Counted from the first letter of the stretch, positions 16,821 through 26,364 are shown. The stretch: 64,000 nt of DNA from Dokdonia donghaensis DSW-1 (GCF_001653755.1 NZ_CP015125.1:2923501-2987500), one strand, 5' to 3'. Made by a program: numbers and translations. Notes: a model not told the origin generated them from the sequence alone.

Positions 16821-17200
16821 TGTGTATAATAATTGAGATTCCACAAACCCCAAACGGTGAGTATGGCTTCTCCTATCATACCTAATCCATATTGTGGAGA
16901 CCAGCCGTCTAGCAAAGTGCTTATAAGCCTGCCAGCAGTAAGACCTCCCATAAATAATACATTAAATAAAGTAGCGCGCTCCCAGTGCATAGGCTTTACA
17001 ACACCATAAAGCCAGTAAACTCCTAGTGCGAGGTATACACCCATTATGGCTCTAAAGATATTTTTGAGCTCAAGATCTTGGACCTTAAATCCAAAAATAT
17101 CAAACAGTATAACACTGGGGTTTGCTCCATAAACAAATGCCATCACGATTACTATGCTCGCAGAGAGTATAAGGTGGGCTTGTTTAGGAAGTTTTGACAT
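16796..17200 (-). CDS. DUF4345 membrane protein
   Basis: A 134-residue integral membrane protein with four predicted helices (about 9-28, 47-67, 77-95, 105-122), fitting DUF4345. Family function unknown. The ATG overlaps the cmk stop by one base (TAATG), so it is translationally coupled to cmk. The last six residues (NLRSRS) are encoded by the terminator hairpin. Confidence 0.8.
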   Translation of the reverse strand: MSKLPKQAHLILSASIVIVMAFVYGANPSVILFDIFGFKVQDLELKNIFRAIMGVYLALGVYWLYGVVKPMHWERATLFNVLFMGGLTAGRLISTLLDGWSPQYGLGMIGEAILTVWGLWNLNYYTQKNLRSRS

Positions 17201-17892
17201 TATATACGTTGTGCAATGCGATCTTTTGCGAGTTGTAAAATGGTATGAAACTGGTCTTCTATATTAGTTTCTGTATTATCAATCTCAATAGCATCTGCTG
17301 CTTTTACTAGTGGAGAGTCATCTCTAGTGGTATCTATGTGATCACGCTCTACTACGTTAGATAGTACAGCGTCAAAATTTACATCATCACCGCGCTCTAC
17401 AAGCTCATTGTAACGTCTTTTTGCACGCTCTTCTGCACTGGCGATCATAAATATCTTAAGCTCTGCGGTAGGAAATACGACGGTGCCTATATCACGGCCG
17501 TCCATCACGATACCTTTTTCTTCACCCATACGTTGCTGCTGCTCTACTAGCTTTGCACGCACTTCTGATACGGTGGCTATAGGACTTACAAAAGAAGATA
17601 CCTCTAGTGTTCTTATGTATTGCTCTACATTTTCTCCATTGAGACAGACTTCTGCTTTTCCAGAGGTGGTGTCTCTGGTAAAAGATATGTTTATGTCTTC
17701 GAGTTTTTTAATGAGAGATTCTTTATCAAAAAAACCATCAGATATAAGACCTTTACGCATTGCATAAAGTGTTACTGCTCGATACATCGCGCCGGTGTCT
17801 ACATATATGTATTCTAGCCAGTCTGCTAGTTGTTTTGCTACGGTACTTTTTCCGGTTGAGGAATATCCGTCTATGGCGATGGTTATTTTCAC
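17200..17892 (-). CDS. cmk: Cytidylate kinase
   Basis: Phosphorylates CMP and dCMP with ATP. The P-loop is IAIDGYSSTGKSTVAKQ, with a serine-rich variant of GxxGxGKS. The CMP-binding insert, the DGRDIGTVVFP motif and the RAKRRYNEL lid are all present in 230 residues. GTG start (17890-17892), set by the P-loop strand, with a -7 box 18 bp upstream. It sits between porQ and DUF4345 on the same strand; cmk next to porQ is an arrangement I recall from other Bacteroidota. Confidence 0.95.
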   Translation of the reverse strand: MKITIAIDGYSSTGKSTVAKQLADWLEYIYVDTGAMYRAVTLYAMRKGLISDGFFDKESLIKKLEDINISFTRDTTSGKAEVCLNGENVEQYIRTLEVSSFVSPIATVSEVRAKLVEQQQRMGEEKGIVMDGRDIGTVVFPTAELKIFMIASAEERAKRRYNELVERGDDVNFDAVLSNVVERDHIDTTRDDSPLVKAADAIEIDNTETNIEDQFHTILQLAKDRIAQRI

Positions 17893-17909
17893 GTATGGTG
17901 TATTTTGAG

Positions 17910-17917
17910 CAAAAATA
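17910..17917 (-). promoter_or_regulatory. Candidate -7 box for cmk
   Basis: TATTTTTG on the minus strand matches TAnnTTTG. A TTA rather than TTG lies 20 bp upstream. Confidence 0.35.
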
Positions 17918-18018
17918 GGGATTATGATTATGAGATGTAAGGAACTCTAAAAGTACTTTTAAAAGGTATATAGACACGCACAACATTGCAATTGCAAACA
18001 CGCACTATCTCAAGTCTC

Positions 18019-18100
18019 TAGCCCCGATTGTAATGAAAATCCCGCAACAAGCGTGAGCGCCGTGAGGAATTGTAATGTAAAGCGGGTTACGCCCGTGAAG
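18019..18100 (+). ncRNA. Structured intergenic element, flavo-1-like
   Basis: The spacer between porQ and cmk is unusually GC-rich and carries TAGCCCCGATTG at its left and AGCGGG at its right, with internal repeats ATTGTAATG (18027-18035, 18069-18077) and ATCCCGC/AGCGGG pairing. This matches my memory of a recurrent flavobacterial intergenic motif (AGCCCCGAT...AGCGGGA), which may be the Rfam flavo-1 RNA. Family, strand and exact limits are uncertain. Confidence 0.45.
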
Positions 18101-18134
18101 ATTCAAAAATAAGTGTGTGCTCCCACAAAGAGAA

Positions 18135-19154
18135 TTACTGCAAATCTATACCTATGCCAAAAAAGCTACTAGCGGCAGCACTATTGTAACGTGCGTAAGC
18201 ATAGTTAAATCGCATCTTATTAATCTTAATACCAAAACCGGCGCTTATCCCTGCAAAGCTGCGCTGGTTTATAATGCGCAACTCCTCACTACGTCTAAAG
18301 TTATAACCTAGTCGCAGGTTAAAGCCTCCTCGTGGAAAGAGCTCTACACCCACAATGGTGTGGCGTATAACGTTATCTAGAACACCTATTTTCTCGGCAG
18401 TTGTGTTTCCGTCTAGATCTGTGGTGCCACGGGCTTCATTCTCAAAAGCTATGTTCCAGAGTTGTAAGTTTTCAAGGGTAAGGTGCCAGCGTATGGGTAC
18501 ATTAGGCACTATCTGGGAGATACCAGCATCTATCTCTAGTGGCAACTTCTCTATGGTATCTACATAGGGTGTAAACTGCGTGCCTATATTGCGCACTACT
18601 ACGGCTGCGTTAAGATCCCAGTCTTCATAATTATAAGTTAGACCCAGGTCTATCGCTCCGCCGGCAGAGGTATACTCGGCCAGTGTGGAAGTGATGAGTT
18701 TTACATTTGCTCCTACATAAAAGTCTGTGTAAGGAATATTAATCGCATAGCCTAGCGAGAGCGCTGCCTCACTACCACCAAATTCTCCTGTTGCATTTCC
18801 GTTTTCGTCCCGCCCGTCAAAGCTCCCGTAGTTTACATACGTTATGCCGGCGTGAAGTACTTGTGTGCGTCTGTCCCATAAATAAGCATATGAGGCGGTA
18901 CCATAGTTTATATCTGCAAGGTAGTTTACATAGTTTACAGAGAGCTGGTTATCCATTCTGTAATTAATATTTGCAGGGTTGTAAAGGGCAGAGTCTGGAT
19001 CATAATCATAGTTTGTGATTATTTTTCCGCCCAGAGCTGCTTGCCTAGGTGATGACATTAAATTGAGAAACTGGTATGTTGCTCTCCCTCCTAACTGCCC
19101 GTAAGCAGATACTGAAGTTAGAAATAAGAGTATGTAACAAACTTTTCTCATCAT
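18135..19154 (-). CDS. porQ: Type IX secretion system protein PorQ
   Basis: Outer-membrane beta-barrel (FadL-like) protein of the T9SS, part of the attachment/shuttle side of the machinery in Porphyromonas work. About 340 residues. I start at 19154 (MMRKVCYILLFLTSVSAYGQ) to give a normal signal peptide; the next codon is also ATG. Family features: GGRATYQFLNLMSSPRQAALGGK right after cleavage, repeated amphipathic strands, and the terminal FGIGIDLQ beta signal. Two genes encoding T9SS-sorted proteins in this window need this system. Confidence 0.92.
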   Translation of the reverse strand: MMRKVCYILLFLTSVSAYGQLGGRATYQFLNLMSSPRQAALGGKIITNYDYDPDSALYNPANINYRMDNQLSVNYVNYLADINYGTASYAYLWDRRTQVLHAGITYVNYGSFDGRDENGNATGEFGGSEAALSLGYAINIPYTDFYVGANVKLITSTLAEYTSAGGAIDLGLTYNYEDWDLNAAVVVRNIGTQFTPYVDTIEKLPLEIDAGISQIVPNVPIRWHLTLENLQLWNIAFENEARGTTDLDGNTTAEKIGVLDNVIRHTIVGVELFPRGGFNLRLGYNFRRSEELRIINQRSFAGISAGFGIKINKMRFNYAYARYNSAAASSFFGIGIDLQ

Positions 19155-19281
19155 ACAAGGTGACAACACAATGGTAAACGATTGCAATGATAGTATATTT
19201 TGATAGGGATGGGAAATAATTACTGCTTTGTGTCACTATATACTTCAAGATATCATAGTAGTGAAGAAATATTATGAGATT

Positions 19282-19299
19282 ACGCTTTCGCGAAAGCGC
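19282..19299. repeat. 18-bp palindrome, copy 9
   Basis: ACGCTTTCGCGAAAGCGC, one outer mismatch, 82 bp before the T9SS cargo gene at 19381. Confidence 0.95.
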
Positions 19300-19380
19300 A
19301 CAATTTCTTAGCAATAGCTTAATATGTAAATTGTTGATTATTTAATATTTATGTTAAATTTACAGGAAAATTCATACAAA

Positions 19381-22300
19381 ATGGCAAGATATTTACACTT
19401 AAAAACATTTCATCTATTTGTACTGTGCTTTATTAGTTGTTCTGGAATCGTGCTAGCGCAAAACAATGCCTGGATAAACGAGTTTCATTACGATAACAAT
19501 GGAGCTGACACCAATGAAAGTGTTGAAATAATTATTGAAAATCCTGGAACACTTTCAGATTATGCTGTTGTACGCTACAACGGAAATGGTGGTGTGACCT
19601 ATGGTACTACATCGCTTGATGAATTTACTGCAGGACAAACTTCAGGCTCATTTACAGTTTACAGTTTTGTATTTCCATCAAATGGATTACAAAACGGACC
19701 AGATGGCTTCGCACTCACTTATGAAGGCACACTTGTTTCTGGACAATTTTTAAGTTATGAAGGAGCATTTACAGCTACAAATGGACCCGCAAATGGTATA
19801 ACCTCCACAGATGTTGGGGTTGCCGAAAGTGGCTCTACACTGGCTACCGAATCTCTTCAACTTACAGGCACAGGAAGCGTTTACAACAACTTTGCTTGGA
19901 GTGGCCCATCTCAGGCTAGTCTAGGCAATTTAAATGCTGGACAAGCCATAGGAGCTGGTGCAAATATTGCGCCTGAAATTACAAACATCGTTGCATCACC
20001 AGAGGATGCAACCTCAACAGATGTTGTGACCGTGAACGCAACCATTACAGACGCTCAAGATAATATAGATAGTGCAAACTTATCGTGGGGTTTACAAGAC
20101 GGTGGTCCCTATCCTAATACAATAGGATTAAACAACACTACTGGCACAACTTATGAAACAAGTACAGCAATCCCAGCACAAATGGATGGAACAACTGTTT
20201 ATTATACCCTAAGCGCTACAGATGATAATGCAATGCCAGAAACAGCTGTGAGTATGCAACTTACATACACCGTAAATGATATGACCCAAGTAGGGTTTCA
20301 ATTGAATGATACAAATTTTAATTATACTATAAATTTTGACACAAGTCTAACGGGTATAAATGAAGGTGGTTTTACGGGTGATGGGTTATCACCAGCACCG
20401 TCTTCAGGACAATTAGACTCAAATACTTGGCTCATAGAAGGATTAAGCGACGGAGACTCTAGTTTTGGCGATACAAATACCTCATCAGACTTTACAGGTA
20501 CTGCAAACTTTGGGGCTGCAGGTAGTGGTATAAATTCTTATACTATTGCTCCAGAAGATTATGCACTCGGTTTTCAACCTGCTGGATCTGACCTTACACC
20601 GGGTATCATCGCTTTTAGATTTCAAAATAATACAGGTGAGGTTATAACTAATCTACAAGTGGCATATGATTTATATGTCTATAATGACGAACCTAGATCT
20701 AATAGTGTCACACTTGTACACGGTACTGAAACAGATCTCACAAACTCAAGTTTAAGCACTCCAGGCGAGGTATACCTTAACAGTCCTGAGGTAGATGACC
20801 TTTCTCCAAGCGCTCTAAAATCTGTACTTACCTACGATATAAATACGAATGCTGCTGGTGATGCAACCTTAAATATAGCACCTGGTGAGACGTACATCAT
20901 AGCTTGGCAAACTGATGATGTCTCTGGAGGTGGTAGTAGAGATGAGTTTGCAATAGATAATATACAATTCAAGGCAAACGCAACAACTCCCGGTTTCAGT
21001 TTTATAGGGGGACCTGTAGAAAATTTAATTCTAGGTACCAATTATACAATTCTTAATGAAACAGATCTCTTTAATGAATTACGTGTTGTAGCGGGTACAT
21101 TACAAACTAACAATAACTTAACGCTACGAAGTACTGCAGATCAACAAGCTTATACTGGTGCATTTACAAATGGGGCGACAGTAGTAGGAGATGTTACAGT
21201 AGAAAAATATATCCCTGGTGAACGTGCTTTTAGAATACTATCTAGCCCAGTACACACGAGTTCTACCATACAGGCAAACTGGCAAGAGGGTGCCACCAGC
21301 GCAACTCAAGACCCAAATCCAGGTTACGGTATACATATAACTGGTAGTGAAACTGGTGCAAACGGTTTTGACGCATCACCTTCTGGTAATGCTTCTGCTT
21401 TTACTCTTAATAACGCAACTCAAGCCTTTGAACCTATACCAAATACCAATATAGATGTGCTCGAAGCTGGTAAACCTTTTCTTATATTAATACGTGGTAG
21501 TAGAGCAATAGACGTTACAGATAATGAAGCTATGGCAGACGATACGGTACTTAGAACTACCGGAACACTAGAACTCGACGCTGTTACACAATCTTTTACA
21601 ACTACAGCGGCAACGCAAGATGCTTCTGGAGGTGACGGTACATTTTTCCTTTTTGGCAATCCTTTTGCGAGAACTGTAGATATGAATGCTGTTTTTAATG
21701 GAGATGCTACTAATGGTGCACAACAAAACCTTAACCCTAATTTTTACTACATATTTGATCCTCAAATAAACGGCGATAATGGGCGCGGTGGTTATGTAAC
21801 TATAGATTTATCTAACGGAAGTAATAATACAACTGGAGTATCTGCTGCAAATGGTTCACTACAAGCATACCAAGGTGGCTTTGCTCAAATAGTAGATAAT
21901 ACACCTGGCACACTTACGAGTATCACCTTTGGAGAAAATGCCGAAGGGCCAACCGGTGAATCTCAGACAAACACCTTCTATTCAAACACGATACCGGCTA
22001 TCATAGCAGGTAAGCTCTCACGTGTAGAAAGTGGCATATCAATATTTTCTGATGGATTTAAAGTTACAGCTAGTAGTGACTACACATCTCAGGTAGATTT
22101 ATATGATGCGCAAAAACTAGCAAACCTAGATGAAAATATTGCCATAGCAGTAGATGATCATTTGCTCGCCATAGAAAAACGAGACGCGTTTACCGAAAAC
22201 ACTGTGGTGCAATTACACATAGATAATTATAGGTTTGCCAATTATGAGCTAGAGCTTACTCTAGATAATGTAGAGATTCCGTCATATCTGCACGACAGAT

Positions 22301-22689
22301 ATTTAGACACCGTATCACTACTAGAAAGTGGTGAAAACCATATAGCCTTTACAATATCTGACAATGAGCAGAGCAGTGCTGCAGATCGTTTTGCTATTAT
22401 TTTTAATAGTGAACCTCTAGCAACTGAGACATACCCAACAAATGAATTATTAATAGCTCCAAATCCGTTTAATGATAATGGATTTACAATACGCATCCCA
22501 GATGCTACAACTACAACTGCGACAGTGCAAATAGTAAATGTGCTAGGTCAAATTGCATATCAAGCTCAAGAGACACTTATAAATAATGAGATTACTATCT
22601 CAAAAGTAGATGCACTCCCTACTGGAATTTACTATGTAAAAGTAAAAAGTGGAACAATGACCGCAGCACGTAAACTGATTAAAAACTAA
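19381..22689 (+). CDS. Large T9SS-exported protein with lamin-tail-like domain
   Basis: About 1102 residues. The ATG at 19381 opens a signal peptide (MARYLHLKTFHLFVLCFISCSGIVLAQ); one ten codons earlier gives only a charged extension. The N-terminal domain (WINEFHYDNNGADTNESVEI...) resembles the lamin-tail-like domain of secreted nucleases and adhesins. An Ig-like domain follows, then a beta-sandwich carrying DDVSGGGSRDEFAIDNI. The last 530 or so residues (from VVAGTLQTNNNLTLRS) are related to the C-terminus of the M14 protease at 56972. The final 80 residues are a T9SS type A sorting domain (LLIAPNPFNDNGF ... LPTGIYYVKVKSG). No enzyme motif seen. Probably cotranscribed with the small gene 10 bp downstream. 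Confidence 0.85.
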   Translation: MARYLHLKTFHLFVLCFISCSGIVLAQNNAWINEFHYDNNGADTNESVEIIIENPGTLSDYAVVRYNGNGGVTYGTTSLDEFTAGQTSGSFTVYSFVFPSNGLQNGPDGFALTYEGTLVSGQFLSYEGAFTATNGPANGITSTDVGVAESGSTLATESLQLTGTGSVYNNFAWSGPSQASLGNLNAGQAIGAGANIAPEITNIVASPEDATSTDVVTVNATITDAQDNIDSANLSWGLQDGGPYPNTIGLNNTTGTTYETSTAIPAQMDGTTVYYTLSATDDNAMPETAVSMQLTYTVNDMTQVGFQLNDTNFNYTINFDTSLTGINEGGFTGDGLSPAPSSGQLDSNTWLIEGLSDGDSSFGDTNTSSDFTGTANFGAAGSGINSYTIAPEDYALGFQPAGSDLTPGIIAFRFQNNTGEVITNLQVAYDLYVYNDEPRSNSVTLVHGTETDLTNSSLSTPGEVYLNSPEVDDLSPSALKSVLTYDINTNAAGDATLNIAPGETYIIAWQTDDVSGGGSRDEFAIDNIQFKANATTPGFSFIGGPVENLILGTNYTILNETDLFNELRVVAGTLQTNNNLTLRSTADQQAYTGAFTNGATVVGDVTVEKYIPGERAFRILSSPVHTSSTIQANWQEGATSATQDPNPGYGIHITGSETGANGFDASPSGNASAFTLNNATQAFEPIPNTNIDVLEAGKPFLILIRGSRAIDVTDNEAMADDTVLRTTGTLELDAVTQSFTTTAATQDASGGDGTFFLFGNPFARTVDMNAVFNGDATNGAQQNLNPNFYYIFDPQINGDNGRGGYVTIDLSNGSNNTTGVSAANGSLQAYQGGFAQIVDNTPGTLTSITFGENAEGPTGESQTNTFYSNTIPAIIAGKLSRVESGISIFSDGFKVTASSDYTSQVDLYDAQKLANLDENIAIAVDDHLLAIEKRDAFTENTVVQLHIDNYRFANYELELTLDNVEIPSYLHDRYLDTVSLLESGENHIAFTISDNEQSSAADRFAIIFNSEPLATETYPTNELLIAPNPFNDNGFTIRIPDATTTTATVQIVNVLGQIAYQAQETLINNEITISKVDALPTGIYYVKVKSGTMTAARKLIKN

Positions 22690-22699
22690 AAAGAAAATT

Positions 22700-22900
22700 A
22701 TGAAAATTACACATAAATATATCACCCGAGTTTTAGCTATTGCTTTGTTTTGCTTTTGCTTTCAGAGTGCACAAGCTCAAATCTCTTTTCCAGATAACGT
22801 AAATGATGAAGCTCCTGCGGCTCCCATAAATGGACTCATTGCACTTGGCCTTGTGGCTGGAGCTGCCCTGGGACTTAAAAAAACCAATAAAGATTTATAA
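22700..22900 (+). CDS. PID-CTERM-like mini-protein
   Basis: A 66-residue protein made of a signal peptide (ending SAQAQ) and a mature part of about 40 residues: ISFPDNVNDEAPAAPINGL, a Gly/Ala/Leu membrane helix (IALGLVAGAALGL), then a basic KK tail. This tripartite ending matches the PEP-CTERM-like class I know as PID-CTERM in Bacteroidota, normally a sorting signal at the end of a larger cargo; here there is almost no cargo. It follows the T9SS protein gene by 10 bp and ends with a strong terminator. A paralogue lies at 62945. Confidence 0.75.
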   Translation: MKITHKYITRVLAIALFCFCFQSAQAQISFPDNVNDEAPAAPINGLIALGLVAGAALGLKKTNKDL

Positions 22901-22915
22901 TAGCTAGAGAACTAT

Positions 22916-22947
22916 AAAAAGGGAACCTATTTTTAGGTTCCCTTTTT
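22916..22947 (+). terminator. Terminator after the PID-CTERM-like gene
   Basis: A 14-bp stem (AAAAAGGGAACCTA / TAGGTTCCCTTTTT) with a T-rich loop and T tail. Confidence 0.88.
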
Positions 22948-22952
22948 TATTT

Positions 22953-22970
22953 ACGCTTTCGCGAAAGCGG
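22953..22970. repeat. 18-bp palindrome, copy 10
   Basis: ACGCTTTCGCGAAAGCGG, one outer mismatch, between the terminator and the lon stop codon. Confidence 0.95.
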
Positions 22971-22990
22971 TCTTATTTATAGTCTCAAGT

Positions 22991-25441
22991 TTATAACTTC
23001 TTTGCGTTTTTAACCTTTTGCTTAGTAAGAGCAAGTTCTAATACCTCACTCATATCTTTTACATAGTGGAACGTAAGACCTTTTAAGTAATCTGGCTTTA
23101 TCTCTTCTATGTCGCGACGGTTTTGCTCACAAAGTAAGATTTCTTTAATTTTTGCACGCTTTGCAGCAAGAATCTTTTCTTTGATTCCTCCTACTGGTAA
23201 TACTTTACCTCGCAGGGTTATCTCACCTGTCATTGCGATGCTCTTCTTGACTTTGCGTTGTGTAAATAATGATACTAGAGAGGTAAGCATTGTGATACCT
23301 GCACTAGGGCCATCCTTAGGAGTCGCTCCTTCTGGCACGTGAATGTGTACGTCATAGCTGTCAAATATTTTTGAATCTAGACCAAGAAGCTCTGCATTTG
23401 CCTTTATGTACTCCATTGCTATAGTAGCACTCTCCTTCATTACCTTACCAAGGTTACCTGTGATAGATAGTGTTCCTTTTCCTTTTGATAAGGCAGACTC
23501 TATAAATAAAATATCACCACCTACACGTGTCCAGGCAAGACCTGTTACTACTCCAGCAACATCATTATTTTCATACTTGTCACGCTCCATTCTAGGAGAT
23601 CCTAAAACTTCTATGATGTCTTCATTAGAAACTTTTACGTTATACTCCTCCTCCATTGCAAGATTTTTAGCACCGTAGCGCACCATCTTTGCAACTTGCT
23701 TCTCAAGACCACGCACTCCAGACTCACGTGTGTACCCCTCAACAATTTTTTCTAGTTGTGGCTTTGCTATCTTAAGCTGCTCTGGTGTCATACCGTGCTC
23801 CTTAAGTTGCTTAGGTAATAAGTGTCTCTTTGCAATCTCTGTCTTTTCTTCTATAGTATAACCTGTTACATTTATAATCTCCATACGATCGCGTAATGCT
23901 GGCTGTATGGTATTAAGGCTATTTGAGGTCGCGATAAACATTACCTTAGAAAGGTCAAACCCCATCTCAAGGAAGTTATCGTGAAACTCACTATTCTGCT
24001 CTGGGTCAAGCACTTCTAGTAATGCAGAAGATGGATCTCCTTGACTCCCCATACTTAACTTATCTATCTCATCTAGCACAAAAACTGGGTTACTAGTACC
24101 CGCCTTACGAAGGCTTTGTATAATGCGCCCTGGCATTGCTCCTATATAGGTCTTTCTGTGACCACGTATCTCAGACTCGTCACGCATACCACCTAGACTC
24201 ATACGTATGTACTCACGCCCAAGTGCCTCGGCAACAGATTTACCTAATGAAGTTTTACCCACACCTGGAGGTCCGTAAAGACAGAGTATAGGTGACTTCA
24301 TATCATTACGTAATTTTAATACCGCTAGGTATTCTATAATACGACGCTTTACATCATCAAGACCATAGTGATCACGGTCTAAGATTTTCATAGCACGTTT
24401 TAAATGAAATTTATCTTCACTAAACTCGTTCCAAGGAAGGTCTAAAAAGAGGTCAAGATAGTTGCGCTGTATGCTATACTCCGCTACTTGGGGATTCATA
24501 CGTTGCATTTTAGAAAGCTCTTTCTTAAAATGCTTTTCTACTTTTTCTCCCCATTTTTTTGTCTTTGCACGCTCGCGCATCTCTTCAAGATCATCCTCAG
24601 AGGTAGATCCTCCTAGTTCTTCTTGAATGGTCTTCATTTGCTGGTGCAAGAAGTACTCGCGCTGCTGCTGGCTCATATCATTTTGAACCTTGTTTTGAAT
24701 ATCATTTTTGAGCTCCAGCTTCTGGCGCTCCATATCCATAAACTTAAGCGTCTCGATAGCGCGCTTATGTAAATCGTTTATGTGAAGTAATTCCTGCTTC
24801 TCAGCCACCGTGAGATTCATATTAGAACTCACAAAGTTTATTAAGAAAGAATCGCTCTGTATGTTTTTTATTGCAAAAGATGCCTCAGATGGGATATTTG
24901 GCGAGTCTTGAATAATTTTAAGAGCAAGATCTTTTATAGAGTCTATCGCAGCCTTAAATTCTTGACTTCCTTTATCTGGACGTGTTTCTGGAAATTCTTT
25001 TATCGTGGCTCTTAAGTAAGGTTCGGTTTGAGTCACTTCATTAATCTCAAAGCGTTTTTTACCTTGTATGATTACGGTTACATTACCGTCAGGCATTTTA
25101 AGAACACGCAGTATACGTGCTACCACGCCTACTTTATTTATATCATCTGCCGTAGGGTTTTCTACAGACTCATCTTTTTGAGCTACTACACCTACTACCT
25201 TTCCTCCTTTATTTGCCTCGTCTATAAGTTTTATAGAGGTGTCTCTTCCTGCCGAAATAGGAATCACAACTCCAGGAAACAGTACCGTATTACGTAAAGG
25301 TAATATCGCTAGACTTTCTGGGAGCTCTTCATTATTAATCGCCTCCTCATCTTCTGGGGTCATTAAAGGGATAAGCTCTGCATCTCCATCTATCTCTTGC
25401 AGTGACAATCTGTCTAATGTTGTAAATTTTGGTTTTGCCAT
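22991..25441 (-). CDS. lon: ATP-dependent protease Lon
   Basis: Cytoplasmic AAA+ serine protease (endopeptidase La) degrading misfolded and regulatory proteins. 816 residues in the normal order: LON substrate-binding domain (about 45-240), coiled middle, AAA+ module with Walker A GPPGVGKT (390-397) and Walker B FVLDEID, then the protease domain with catalytic Ser713 in DGPSAGITM and Lys in GGIKEKILAAKRA. The lysine-rich C-terminus is typical. It is separated from porQ-cmk by the T9SS cargo pair on the opposite strand. Confidence 0.97.
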   Translation of the reverse strand: MAKPKFTTLDRLSLQEIDGDAELIPLMTPEDEEAINNEELPESLAILPLRNTVLFPGVVIPISAGRDTSIKLIDEANKGGKVVGVVAQKDESVENPTADDINKVGVVARILRVLKMPDGNVTVIIQGKKRFEINEVTQTEPYLRATIKEFPETRPDKGSQEFKAAIDSIKDLALKIIQDSPNIPSEASFAIKNIQSDSFLINFVSSNMNLTVAEKQELLHINDLHKRAIETLKFMDMERQKLELKNDIQNKVQNDMSQQQREYFLHQQMKTIQEELGGSTSEDDLEEMRERAKTKKWGEKVEKHFKKELSKMQRMNPQVAEYSIQRNYLDLFLDLPWNEFSEDKFHLKRAMKILDRDHYGLDDVKRRIIEYLAVLKLRNDMKSPILCLYGPPGVGKTSLGKSVAEALGREYIRMSLGGMRDESEIRGHRKTYIGAMPGRIIQSLRKAGTSNPVFVLDEIDKLSMGSQGDPSSALLEVLDPEQNSEFHDNFLEMGFDLSKVMFIATSNSLNTIQPALRDRMEIINVTGYTIEEKTEIAKRHLLPKQLKEHGMTPEQLKIAKPQLEKIVEGYTRESGVRGLEKQVAKMVRYGAKNLAMEEEYNVKVSNEDIIEVLGSPRMERDKYENNDVAGVVTGLAWTRVGGDILFIESALSKGKGTLSITGNLGKVMKESATIAMEYIKANAELLGLDSKIFDSYDVHIHVPEGATPKDGPSAGITMLTSLVSLFTQRKVKKSIAMTGEITLRGKVLPVGGIKEKILAAKRAKIKEILLCEQNRRDIEEIKPDYLKGLTFHYVKDMSEVLELALTKQKVKNAKKL

Positions 25442-25785
25442 ATAATATATGTGTCACAATGTCGGGTATTGCTACGCTCATTATGACTATCTAAGTATTA
25501 CTATTCTATTAAAATCGGCGAGTGACGCTGTAATGTATGGTATATAGTCACTCACAATTACTATAAGTCAATTCTTATGCCAAGTGAAGTACGCTTTCGC
25601 GAAAATGTAAACCACAACCCTTATCTTTCCTTAATAGTTATAATAAAACCTTTGGCCACAAGAACCATCTTTAGGGAGACTAGCCCGCTAGTGGTCAAAA
25701 GGAGAATCAAGAAAATAAAATAAATTTTTCACGAAAGTGTAACAACTTAAAAATTACCACATCTTTACTATAGAATTAACCAAAA
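25442..25785. other. 344-bp divergent spacer between lon and the ECF sigma gene
   Basis: AT-rich, without a credible open frame. It holds palindrome copy 11 and a more decayed relative at 25723-25740. It must contain divergent promoters, but I see no clear -33/-7 pair; lon and the sigma gene may both use alternative sigma factors. Confidence 0.5.
25591..25608. repeat. 18-bp palindrome, copy 11 (right arm decayed)
   Basis: ACGCTTTCGCGAAAATGT: left arm and core intact, two changes in the right arm. Confidence 0.85.
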
Positions 25786-26364
25786 GTGAATTTTACCAAC
25801 CATCAAATAACCGATCTATTATCACTATGCCAGCAAGGTGAGCAGGGTGCACAAATGGAAGTTTACAATCGCTACTACAAGGCGATGTATAACACCTCAT
25901 TGCGCATTGTAAAACACGAAGCAGAAGCAGAAGATATTATGCAAGAGTCCTTCTTAAGTGCTTTTACAAAACTAGACAGCTACAAGGGTGAGGCGTCTTT
26001 TGGGAGTTGGTTAAAACGTATCGTTGTAAATAATAGCCTCAATGCTTACAATAAAAGTAAGCGACTAGATGAAACGTCTATAGATGACCATCTATATAAA
26101 ATAGAAGACGATGCGGCCGGTGTAGCAGAGATGGATCTCTCTAGTGTACGTGCTCAAGAAGTGGTAAACGCAATGAGTGAACTAAAAGATAATTATAGAC
26201 AGTCACTGTCATTACATCTTATAGAGGGTTATGACTATGAAGAAATGAGTGAAATAATGAATGTAAGCTATGCAAACTGCAGAACGATGGTGTCTAGAGC
26301 AAAAGACAGCTTACGAAGAATTTTAAATAAAAATGAAAAAGGAACCTATAGATCAAGTATTTAA
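25786..26364 (+). CDS. ECF-family RNA polymerase sigma factor
   Basis: A 192-residue sigma-70 factor with region 2 (YNRYYKAMYNTSLRIV...EDIMQESFLSAFTKLDSYKGEASFGSWLKRIVVNNSLN) and region 4 (YRQSLSLHLIEGYDYEEMSEIMNVSYANCRTMVSRAKDSLRRIL). GTG start. Its last 32 bp overlap the next gene, the usual layout for a sigma factor and its membrane regulator. Likely targets, by neighbourhood, include the two beta-helix surface genes just downstream. Stimulus unknown. Confidence 0.9.
   Translation: MNFTNHQITDLLSLCQQGEQGAQMEVYNRYYKAMYNTSLRIVKHEAEAEDIMQESFLSAFTKLDSYKGEASFGSWLKRIVVNNSLNAYNKSKRLDETSIDDHLYKIEDDAAGVAEMDLSSVRAQEVVNAMSELKDNYRQSLSLHLIEGYDYEEMSEIMNVSYANCRTMVSRAKDSLRRILNKNEKGTYRSSI

Noticed and set aside
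25723..25740. Further palindrome copy near the sigma gene
   Set aside because: AATTTTTCACGAAAGTGT has five differences; it may be a decayed copy but is not counted.
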